Shown here: positions 1 through 4,721 of the stretch, one piece after another
How the letters are laid out: every line of letters begins with the position of its first letter
Position numbering within the stretch: position 1 is the stretch's first letter
From: Thermoplasmata archaeon
GTDB taxonomy: Archaea; Thermoplasmatota; E2; UBA202; JdFR-43
Assembly (NCBI GenBank): GCA_003650975.1
Contig: QMSU01000103.1
Coordinates: forward strand, 1-5,071
Length of the DNA stretch: 5,071 bases
Reading direction: 5' to 3'
Position numbers and translations under genes: made by a program
Notes under the pieces: model-generated
Told to the model about the DNA's origin: nothing
Databases searched by the model: none
The model's input: the letters and a program-made list of their open reading frames with translations, nothing else

Positions 1-516
1 GAATACACCCAGTCAGCGGCAACCCACAGCTTTTTGAGCGAGGGGACCTACAATGTCACGCTTCAGGTGGAGGACAACCAGAGCATGACAAACACCTATA
101 CCCAGGAAATTTTGGTGGGGCAGTCCACCGGCGGTGACACGCCGATTGTGCTCACCGCGGTCAACAAGGTTTCTGTAAGCAAGAATGAGGAAAAAACCAT
201 TGACGTGAAGGTGAAAAGTCCCGTGGCACTCAATGGCGTGCACATCGTGGTTGTGGAAAAAACGGGCAATATCACGGTGGACACCGGTGGAAGCGTGAAT
301 CTCACCCCGGACGAAGAGCAGACCATACCCATAAAGGTAACGGCATCCGAGGGTGGCACCATCACCATAAAGGCCATGGGGGATGGCGAGGAAAGCGAGG
401 TGAAGGAAATTACCATTGAAATCAAGAGCGGTGGGGGAACTCCCTCATTCACCCTCTTCCTTCTGTGCGCCGCAATAGCCCTCGTGCTCCTCTATTTCAG
501 ACGGCGGCATGAATGA
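1..516 (+). CDS. PKD/Ig-like cell-surface protein with C-terminal membrane anchor (5' end outside window)
   Basis: This is the C-terminal 171 residues of a secreted or surface-anchored protein. The frame is open from base 1, so the TTG at 34 is internal and not a start. Residues 8-26 (THSF..EGTYNVTLQVEDN) are the typical end of a PKD beta-sandwich domain. Residues 46-142 form a second beta-rich, Ig/CARDB-like segment with alternating Val/Ile/Thr and no Cys. A Gly-rich linker (SGGGT) leads to PSF, a hydrophobic helix of about 17 residues, and a terminal RRRHE. This linker-motif-helix-basic order is that of archaeal C-terminal sorting signals (PGF-CTERM, PEF-CTERM) handled by archaeosortases, but the motif here reads PSF, so processing is inferred. 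If not processed it would be a plain C-terminal anchor. The stop overlaps the next gene, a prepilin peptidase, suggesting co-transcription. Ligand and exact function are unknown. Confidence 0.85.
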   Translation, partial: EYTQSAATHSFLSEGTYNVTLQVEDNQSMTNTYTQEILVGQSTGGDTPIVLTAVNKVSVSKNEEKTIDVKVKSPVALNGVHIVVVEKTGNITVDTGGSVNLTPDEEQTIPIKVTASEGGTITIKAMGDGEESEVKEITIEIKSGGGTPSFTLFLLCAAIALVLLYFRRRHE

Positions 517-1165
517 ATTTGAGGTTGTCCGGTTTCTCATCGGGGCAGCTATTCTTGCATATGCCGCATACAGTGATGTGAAACATCGTGAGGCACGCGA
601 TATACTATGGGTGGCAATGGGCGCCATCGGTGTGGTTCTGCTGGTGGTGGAGAGGCCCGATACCACCACCACGCTCGTATCAATGGCCATTTCATTTCCC
701 TTTGCCTTCCTGCTCTATATTGTGGGCATGGGAGGGGCGGATGTGAAGGCACTGTGGGCCATCACGCTTCTGAGTCCCCTTCCCCCGCATTCCATGCCCT
801 TTTTTCCGCCATTGATATTCGTGTTCCCGCTGGTGGTGCTGCTCAACTCTCTCATTCTCATTGTGTTTTTGCCACCCATCTATCTGATTTACAATGCATA
901 CAGAAGGGACTGTGAATTTCCCTACTGTCTCTTCGGGTACCGGATGAAGGCAAATCTCGCAAAACATAAATTTGTATGGAGCATGGAAAAGGAGGGTAAA
1001 AAACGGATAATGCCCTTCAAGGACTGCGACATGGAAACAATGGGTGAGAGAGAAATATGGGTCACCCCTCAACTGCCCTTTCTGGTGTTTATCTTCGCGG
1101 GATTTGTGCTCTCATTTCTCTTCGGGGACATCCTTTTTTTCGTTTTTTCTCTTTTCCTCAAGTAA
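509..1165 (+). CDS. Archaeal prepilin/preflagellin peptidase (A24 family, FlaK/PibD-like)
   Basis: This is a membrane aspartyl protease of 218 aa that would cleave class III signal peptides of archaellins and type IV pilins on the cytoplasmic side of the membrane. The first catalytic Asp is D23, at the end of TM1 (AYAAYSDVKHREARD). The second is D78 in GMGGADVK, the GxGD-type motif in its common archaeal GGAD form. Their spacing fits FlaK (D18 and D79 in Methanococcus maripaludis). Hydrophobic segments lie near residues 5-22, 33-48, 55-73, 82-90, 98-125 and 187-217, with a soluble polar stretch near 127-185. The ATG lies inside the end of the upstream gene (8-nt overlap) without a clear ribosome binding site, so translation is probably coupled. 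The 3' end overlaps the convergent response regulator by 54 bp. The sequence alone does not distinguish archaellin from pilin substrates; no archaellum genes are visible. Confidence 0.88.
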   Translation: MNEFEVVRFLIGAAILAYAAYSDVKHREARDILWVAMGAIGVVLLVVERPDTTTTLVSMAISFPFAFLLYIVGMGGADVKALWAITLLSPLPPHSMPFFPPLIFVFPLVVLLNSLILIVFLPPIYLIYNAYRRDCEFPYCLFGYRMKANLAKHKFVWSMEKEGKKRIMPFKDCDMETMGEREIWVTPQLPFLVFIFAGFVLSFLFGDILFFVFSLFLK

Positions 1166-1759
1166 CTGCTCTATCTCATCTGTCCTTTTCTTTATGGTCT
1201 CAATCAGTCGTTTCTGACTGAGGATGAGATTTTTCACCGAGTTTTTGAGTTCTTCCGCCGCAGAATCGATGATGACGCCTATCAGCCGCCGGTGGCGGTT
1301 CATGGCCTTCACCAGCCGGAGATATTCCTCGGCCGTCTCCTCACCTATTTCCTTCTTAAGTTCGTTGTATACTTTTTTTGCCTCGCTCTCCCGCTCAAAT
1401 ATGTCCTCTATTTTTTTGAGTAATGTCTCCCTTCTGAAGGGTTTGACAATGTAATTCTCTATGCTGTTTATCGGCTTATCCTTTGTGTCATCCGGTGTGA
1501 GAGGCAGCGCCGTAAGCATTGACACCGGTATATCCCTGAGCTCGTCGTCGCTCTTTATTTTCTTCAGCGCCCCCCATCCGTCAAGTTTCGGCATGAGAAT
1601 ATCAAGAAGTATCAAATCGGGTTTCTCCTTTTTTGCCATCGCAACACATTCCTCGCCGTCGGATGCGGTGATCACCTCGTAGTGGTCCTCGAGCATTTTT
1701 TTCACGATGTTGACAATTTCCGGCTCATCATCTGCAATCAGTATTTTCTTCTTCATCAT
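1112..1759 (-). CDS. Response regulator: REC domain with long helical C-terminal tail
   Basis: This 215-aa protein has an N-terminal receiver domain (about 1-122) with all key residues: acidic pair D10/D11, phospho-acceptor D53 in LILLDILMP, T83, and K106 in the YIVKPF motif. Residues 123-215 are charged and helical, probably a coiled coil, ending in a Lys/Glu-rich tail. No DNA-binding domain, GGDEF or other output enzyme is visible, so signalling is probably through protein contacts. The start ATG overlaps the stop of the upstream ATPase gene (ATGA, 1756-1759). A strong GAGGAGG ribosome site lies at 1764-1770 inside that gene. Two ATGs are adjacent (1759 and 1756); the second has the more usual spacing (7 nt), so the protein may start one residue later. 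No histidine kinase is in the window. The natural partner suggested by the operon is the AAA+ ATPase. Confidence 0.92.
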   Translation of the reverse strand: MMKKKILIADDEPEIVNIVKKMLEDHYEVITASDGEECVAMAKKEKPDLILLDILMPKLDGWGALKKIKSDDELRDIPVSMLTALPLTPDDTKDKPINSIENYIVKPFRRETLLKKIEDIFERESEAKKVYNELKKEIGEETAEEYLRLVKAMNRHRRLIGVIIDSAAEELKNSVKNLILSQKRLIETIKKRTDEIEQLLEEKRKNEKKDVPEEK

Positions 1760-2409
1760 AACGCCTCCTCAAGTTTCACCAGTATCTCCCGTACGGTGCT
1801 CGCCGATTCAATGATATCCTTCACCAGCTGCTTTCCAAAGGGCTGGAAATCTTCTCCTCCTCCCGCCTCAATACGCTTTCTCACCATTTCCATCAGCACA
1901 TCAACCGAGGGCATCTCAAGGGACATTTTTTCCACATCTCTTCCCCTGAGATATTCCTTGAATTTGTCGATGGGTTCCACAGATGCCAGCACCACCGAGA
2001 TATGCAATTTTTCATCATCCAGTTTGCTGACAACGAATTTGATGATGCTGTCATCGGTGATGTAATCCACATCATCAATCATGAGTAGAATCGGCTTTTC
2101 AATATATTCCTTCCGCAAAAAAACTCTCGAGAAGAACGAAGCTCTCGTCTCCTTTTCAATGGTCTCCTTGAATTCTTCAAATTTCAGATCAGCCCCACCG
2201 TGAAAGTACAGTGGAAGAATTTTGTAGTGATGGGCAAACTCGTTTATCCACAGAAGAAAGGTGGTTTTCCCCATGCCTGTTTTTCCCTGCAGCCAGAAGC
2301 AGTTGCTTTTCCCGCCCAGCGCCTTTAAAATAATTTTCCGTGCCTCTTCCTTGTACACCATGAAATTCGGATTGGGCTCGTTCGGATTAATGAATAACTC
2401 TTCTGGCAT
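1756..2409 (-). CDS. Stand-alone AAA+ ATPase (DnaA/Cdc6-like P-loop domain)
   Basis: This is a P-loop ATPase of 217 aa from the ATG at 2409, or 222 aa from a GTG at 2424. Numbered from the GTG: Walker A is GKTGMGKT at 47-54 and Walker B is ILLMIDD at 112-118. A sensor-1-like strand is SVVLAS at 143-148. A YLRGR segment at 158-162 sits where initiator-type AAA+ proteins have the box VII Arg. A sensor-2-like TVRE with R212 lies in the last helix. The layout resembles the core of DnaA/Hda or Orc1/Cdc6, but there is no C-terminal DNA-binding domain; a STAND/archaeal ATPase origin is the alternative. The ATG at 2409 is preferred because a TATA box is centred about 25 bp upstream, predicting a leaderless start; the GTG has only a weak AGGA upstream. 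It overlaps the response regulator by 4 nt, so they should act in one pathway. Substrate unknown. Confidence 0.85.
   Translation of the reverse strand: MPEELFINPNEPNPNFMVYKEEARKIILKALGGKSNCFWLQGKTGMGKTTFLLWINEFAHHYKILPLYFHGGADLKFEEFKETIEKETRASFFSRVFLRKEYIEKPILLMIDDVDYITDDSIIKFVVSKLDDEKLHISVVLASVEPIDKFKEYLRGRDVEKMSLEMPSVDVLMEMVRKRIEAGGGEDFQPFGKQLVKDIIESASTVREILVKLEEAL
1764..1770 (-). promoter_or_regulatory. Shine-Dalgarno site for the response regulator
   Basis: GAGGAGG on the minus strand lies 4 nt before the first ATG and 7 nt before the second. It sits within the last codons of the upstream ATPase gene and supports re-initiation or coupled translation at the ATGA overlap. Confidence 0.75.
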
Positions 2410-2431
2410 TCGGGTATAAAACACCTTTTCC

Positions 2432-2446
2432 TATATATTTCTTTCA
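2432..2446 (-). promoter_or_regulatory. TATA box/BRE for the ATPase-response regulator operon
   Basis: The minus strand reads TGAAAGAAATATATA, a purine-rich BRE-like stretch followed by AAATATATA. The TATATA centre (about 2434.5) is about 25 bp from the ATG at 2409, the normal archaeal TATA-to-start distance, so the mRNA is predicted to begin at or within a few bases of the start codon. It overlaps the stop codon of the upstream dehydrogenase gene. Confidence 0.55.
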
Positions 2447-3412
2447 CTTTTTCCACACATCGGGATTCACGCAGTTGGGTGGCATCACTCCCTGGAGAAC
2501 GGCGCGTACGTTTTCTGCCACCATCACCGCCATTTTACTGCGTGTTTCGTATGATGCGGAGCCGATGTGGGGCGCCAGCACCACATTATCAAGTTCCAAA
2601 AGTTCCGGTGTTACCGCTGGCTCGTGCTCGAACACATCCAGAGCGGCGCCCCGTATCCACCCTTCCTTCAGTGCCCTTGCCAGTGCCCTTTCATCAATGC
2701 ACTTGCCCCGTGCCGTATTGATGAGATAGGCAGACGGTTTCATCAATCTGAGTTCTTTTTCACCAATGAGATGGTATGTATGTTCGTTGAAGGGTGTGTG
2801 AAGTGAGACATAGTCTGATTCCTCAAGCAGCGTCTGCAGATCCACAAATCTGGCATTGCAGGAACGTTCAATTTCTTCGTTCCTGCTTCTGCTGTAGTAC
2901 AACACCTTCATATCGAATCCCCGTGCCCTTGCAGCCACCGCCCTTCCTATCCTTCCCGCCCCTATGATACCGAGTGTTTTGCGGTGCACATCGCTTCCCA
3001 GCATCAGTAGGGGTGCCCATCCCTTGAACTTTCCGTCGCGCATAAACGCATCGCTCTCGACGATTCTCCGGGCCACACTCATGAGAAGGGCCCAGGTGAG
3101 GTCGGCAACCGTTTCCGTGAGTACACCGGGCGTATTGGTAACCGAAATGCCCCGCTCCGTGGCCGCCTTCACGTCAATGTTGTCGATGCCCACCGCATAG
3201 TTTGCAATTATTTTCAGGCGGGGCGAGGCATCCATCACCTCTGCATCTATCGGGTCAGTGAGCAGGCATATGAGCACATCCTTTCCCCTCACACCCTCAA
3301 TAATTTCCTCCTTGGTGGGAGGGGCATCTCCCTCATAGATGTCCATCTCATGCTCCCTGAGCATGGCAAGACCCTCCTCGGGGATTCTGCGCGTGAGAAA
3401 TATGCGTGCCAT
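2444..3412 (-). CDS. D-2-hydroxyacid dehydrogenase (glyoxylate/hydroxypyruvate reductase type)
   Basis: This 322-aa protein is a full-length member of the D-isomer 2-hydroxyacid dehydrogenase family, which reversibly reduces 2-oxoacids such as glyoxylate or hydroxypyruvate with NAD(P)H in the cytoplasm. The Rossmann motif GAGRIG is at 151-156. The catalytic set is R235 (LINTARGK), E264 (DVFEHEP) and H282 (APHIGSAS). Other family motifs are NYAVGIDNID (71-80) and NTPGVLTETVAD (93-104). After the second Rossmann strand comes YYSRSR (172-177) instead of an acidic residue; as in Thermococcales glyoxylate reductases, this suggests NADP(H) can be used. There is no C-terminal ACT domain, which argues against a long-form phosphoglycerate dehydrogenase. 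The frame is open to 3493, but MARIFLTRRIPEEG at 3412 is the natural family N-terminus and has a TATA box about 24 bp upstream. Substrate preference cannot be read from the sequence. Confidence 0.9.
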   Translation of the reverse strand: MARIFLTRRIPEEGLAMLREHEMDIYEGDAPPTKEEIIEGVRGKDVLICLLTDPIDAEVMDASPRLKIIANYAVGIDNIDVKAATERGISVTNTPGVLTETVADLTWALLMSVARRIVESDAFMRDGKFKGWAPLLMLGSDVHRKTLGIIGAGRIGRAVAARARGFDMKVLYYSRSRNEEIERSCNARFVDLQTLLEESDYVSLHTPFNEHTYHLIGEKELRLMKPSAYLINTARGKCIDERALARALKEGWIRGAALDVFEHEPAVTPELLELDNVVLAPHIGSASYETRSKMAVMVAENVRAVLQGVMPPNCVNPDVWKK

Positions 3413-3431
3413 GAGGGTATAACATGTATAC

Positions 3432-3446
3432 GTTTTAAGTATTAGC
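3432..3446 (-). promoter_or_regulatory. TATA-like element upstream of the dehydrogenase
   Basis: The minus strand reads GCTAATACTTAAAAC. Its TTAAAA core is centred about 24 bp before the ATG at 3412, which predicts a leaderless or nearly leaderless mRNA and supports this start over in-frame codons farther upstream. An imperfect palindrome lies between it and the start codon. Confidence 0.45.
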
Positions 3447-3462
3447 GATGAAAACGAAAAAG

Positions 3463-3553
3463 AGAACTCATGGAAAGCGCAGTGGTGAGGCACCCGGCTG
3501 AGAGTTCAGCCTCTGTCCATTGCGTCACCTTTCAAAGGATGCGGGGATGTTTT
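3463..3553 (+). ncRNA. Possible structured small RNA (intergenic, strand inferred)
   Basis: A nested fold lies at 3477-3525. The outer 9-bp helix pairs G3477-G3485 with C3517-T3525, including G.U pairs. An internal loop of 10 and 5 nt follows, then a perfect 6-bp hairpin, GGCTGA-GAGT-TCAGCC (3496-3511). On the plus strand the non-Watson-Crick positions are G.U; on the minus strand they become A.C mismatches, which favours plus-strand transcription. A plus-strand TTTTAAGTA element at 3433-3441 predicts a start near 3463-3467, and a T5 run at 3549-3553 could terminate it. A helix of about 9 bp plus a pocket resembles an archaeal H/ACA guide, but there is no ACA box after the stem and no k-turn, so I do not assign it. 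It might instead be a 3' UTR element of nikR. No RNA family is recognised. Confidence 0.3.
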
Positions 3554-3957
3554 TAGATGGCAGTCATGATCAGTTTGCCATGCTTGACTCCCTTGGTGCT
3601 GATGAGCCGGTCGGCAATGCGTTTCACCTCGGATGCTTTCCCCTTTATTGCCAGTGTTTCCATGCAGTGGTGTTTGTCCAGATGGATGTGCATGGTAGAA
3701 ATGATGTGAGGATGTTCGTCATGCTGCAGCTCAATGAGCCTGTCGGATATGCCCCTCTTTTCATGGTCGAAGATGATGGTCAGTGCCCCCACAACCGTTT
3801 CATCGGATTGCTCCCACCGCTCCCTCACCAGGAAGTCCCGTATCAGGTCCCGTATCGCTTCCGAACGGTTTGTGTAGCCCTTTTTCTTTATGGTACGATC
3901 AAACGTCCCGAGAAGTTCATGCTCAATTGATACGCCAAATCTGCTTATTTTTCCCAT
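3553..3957 (-). CDS. nikR: Nickel-responsive transcriptional regulator NikR
   Basis: This 134-aa protein has the normal NikR length. The N-terminal ribbon-helix-helix domain (about 1-48) contains RFGVSIEHELL and the YTNRSEAIRDLIRDFL helix pair. The C-terminal ACT-like metal domain spans about 54-134. All four high-affinity nickel ligands known from E. coli NikR (H76, H87, H89, C95) are present at a constant +3 offset: H79 in ELQHDEH, H90 and H92 in MHIHLD, and C98 in HHCMETL. It should act as a tetramer that binds an inverted repeat when loaded with Ni(II) and represses nickel uptake. The ATG at 3957 follows a GGTGAGG ribosome site. The gene is divergent from two small membrane protein genes across a 97-bp spacer that holds a candidate operator, so it probably controls them and perhaps itself. 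Confidence 0.95.
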   Translation of the reverse strand: MGKISRFGVSIEHELLGTFDRTIKKKGYTNRSEAIRDLIRDFLVRERWEQSDETVVGALTIIFDHEKRGISDRLIELQHDEHPHIISTMHIHLDKHHCMETLAIKGKASEVKRIADRLISTKGVKHGKLIMTAI

Positions 3958-3960
3958 TTA

Positions 3961-3967
3961 CCTCACC
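3961..3967 (-). promoter_or_regulatory. Shine-Dalgarno site of nikR
   Basis: GGTGAGG on the minus strand lies 3 nt before the ATG at 3957, or 5 nt if the GGTGA core is counted. It fixes the nikR start and shows that this gene, unlike the two upstream minus-strand operons, uses a leader, predicted to be about 12 nt. Confidence 0.65.
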
Positions 3968-3991
3968 GTATTTCACTTAAAATAGGAAAAG

Positions 3992-4001
3992 CTTATATAA
4001 G
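3992..4001. promoter_or_regulatory. Palindromic TATA element shared by nikR and the divergent membrane genes
   Basis: CTTATATAAG is a perfect 10-bp palindrome and can be read as a TATA box on both strands. On the plus strand, GGAAAAG precedes it as a BRE-like stretch and predicts a start near 4022. On the minus strand it predicts a start near 3970, just upstream of the nikR ribosome site. Use in both directions is inferred from spacing. Confidence 0.5.
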
Positions 4002-4015
4002 GATATGGGGTTTCG

Positions 4016-4042
4016 GTATCACAAAAATTAAAAAAGTAATAC
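4016..4042. promoter_or_regulatory. Candidate NikR operator, GTATCAC-N13-GTAATAC
   Basis: This is an inverted repeat with one mismatch between arms: GTATCAC (4016-4022), a 13-nt spacer of only A and T, and GTAATAC (4036-4042). Known NikR sites have this shape: E. coli GTATGA-N16-TCATAC (28 bp), and GTGTTAC-N13/14-GTAACAC in Geobacter-type systems. The site spans the predicted transcription start (about 4022) of the membrane genes and ends just before their ribosome site (GAGGTGA, 4044-4050), a position suited to repression. It is next to nikR itself. Confidence 0.6.
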
Positions 4043-4054
4043 TGAGGTGAAAAA

Positions 4055-4402
4055 ATGGCATGTTTCCTCGTACCCGGAACCGAAGCGGTTGTGACAACCG
4101 CTGTGCAAAAAGTGATTGGAAAGGAAAGAGCTGAAAAATTGAAGCTGGGCTGGCTGAATACGATGCTGTGGGGCGGTGTTCTCCTGCTGGCTGTTGAGCA
4201 CATATGGCACGGAGAAGTGGTGCTTTGGCCTCCGTTCCTGACTGCAATGAATAACCCGGCTGACATTGCTCCGATGGTTCATGAAATGGTAACCGTTGGC
4301 GCTGCAATGACGATAGCGATCACACTTGCCTGGATAGTGCTGGTGGCACTCGCTTCCATACTGCCACAGAGAATCGCTGCCAGGAAAGAAGTAAGAGTAT
4401 AA
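4055..4402 (+). CDS. Small membrane protein A of a NikR-linked pair (function unknown)
   Basis: This 115-aa hydrophobic protein has about three membrane segments: a weak or amphipathic helix near 3-20 (contains P7, E10), one at 34-50, and one at 79-103. The C-terminus is basic. The second segment carries LNTMLWGGVLLLAVEHIWHGEV, so E48, H49, H52 and E54 cluster at one membrane face. A short loop (WPPFLTAMNNPADIAPM) leads to H76-E77 (MVHEM) at the start of the last helix. These His/Glu residues look like metal ligands. Similar hypothetical proteins with the VEHxWHGEV and HEMxTVG motifs occur, as far as I recall, in various anaerobic bacteria and archaea without assigned function. It has a good ribosome site (GAGGTGA, 4 nt before ATG), begins just downstream of a candidate NikR operator, and is followed after 14 nt by a probable paralogue. 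A role in nickel uptake, efflux or sensing is inferred from context only. Confidence 0.85.
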   Translation: MACFLVPGTEAVVTTAVQKVIGKERAEKLKLGWLNTMLWGGVLLLAVEHIWHGEVVLWPPFLTAMNNPADIAPMVHEMVTVGAAMTIAITLAWIVLVALASILPQRIAARKEVRV

Positions 4403-4416
4403 AACAAGGGATCAGC

Positions 4417-4713
4417 ATGTGGCTTATCGTGCTCGCTCTGGCAGCGGTGATTGCGACCGCACTGTGGTATGCAAAGGATGAAAAAGGCGAATACCGGCTG
4501 GGATTTCTCAGTTTGATACTCTGGGGCACGACGATAATGGTGCTCGTCGATCATGTCATGGGATATGTGGCCGAAGGAGGGGCGTTTTTTGAGGTAACCA
4601 CTGAGGCGGCAGCGCTGAGCGTCGTGCTGGTCATTGTTGCCCTCATAGTATGGGAGGTCTCTCTCCTGGTAAGAGACCCGAAGGGAAAGTTGATGAACTT
4701 AAAAAGAGGCTAA
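4417..4713 (+). CDS. Small membrane protein B of a NikR-linked pair (probable paralogue of protein A)
   Basis: This 98-aa protein has three predicted membrane helices, near 2-18, 30-48 and 65-85, and a basic C-terminus (LMNLKRG). The second helix, LGFLSLILWGTTIMVLVDHV, aligns without gaps to LGWLNTMLWGGVLLLAVEHI of the upstream protein. LWG and the acidic-His pair (D45-H46 against E48-H49) are conserved, but the following WHGE is replaced by MGYVAEGGAFFE (E53, E59). The two are therefore likely diverged copies that form a heteromeric membrane complex. It lies 14 nt after protein A with only a weak AGGGA upstream of ATG, so one transcript under the same NikR-linked promoter is expected. The stop falls within an 11-bp tandem repeat and overlaps by 4 bp a short ORF on the other strand. 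No known family name can be assigned from the sequence alone. Confidence 0.82.
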   Translation: MWLIVLALAAVIATALWYAKDEKGEYRLGFLSLILWGTTIMVLVDHVMGYVAEGGAFFEVTTEAAALSVVLVIVALIVWEVSLLVRDPKGKLMNLKRG

Positions 4714-4721
4714 AAAGAGGC
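4700..4721. repeat. 11-bp tandem duplication at a gene end
   Basis: TAAAAAGAGGC occurs twice in direct tandem (4700-4710 and 4711-4721). The second copy supplies the TAA stop of the membrane protein B gene. Without it the frame would run on for one more codon (GAG) to a TGA. Confidence 0.8.

Noticed and set aside
34..516. Surface protein starting at the TTG at 34
   Set aside because: The frame is open to base 1 and the PKD signature begins before position 34, so this is an internal codon of a gene truncated by the window edge.
3413..3493. N-terminal extension of the dehydrogenase to 3493
   Set aside because: The extra 27 residues do not resemble the family N-terminus, cross the predicted promoter and precede the canonical MARIFLTRR start.
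3480..3530. tRNA, C/D box or H/ACA RNA in the spacer before nikR's 3' end
   Set aside because: There is no tRNA cloverleaf or T-loop consensus, no paired RUGAUGA/CUGA boxes, and no ACA box or k-turn at the required positions, so only a generic structured element is reported.
3520..3930. 136-codon plus-strand frame opposite nikR
   Set aside because: The minus-strand frame has every NikR ligand and the RHH domain; this frame is its antisense shadow. The same applies to long frames opposite the ATPase, response regulator and dehydrogenase.
3960..4049. Long inverted repeat ACCTCA..GTATT / AATACTGAGGT flanking the nikR spacer
   Set aside because: The arms mainly consist of the two divergent Shine-Dalgarno sites and are interrupted by 2 nt, so the symmetry is probably coincidental.
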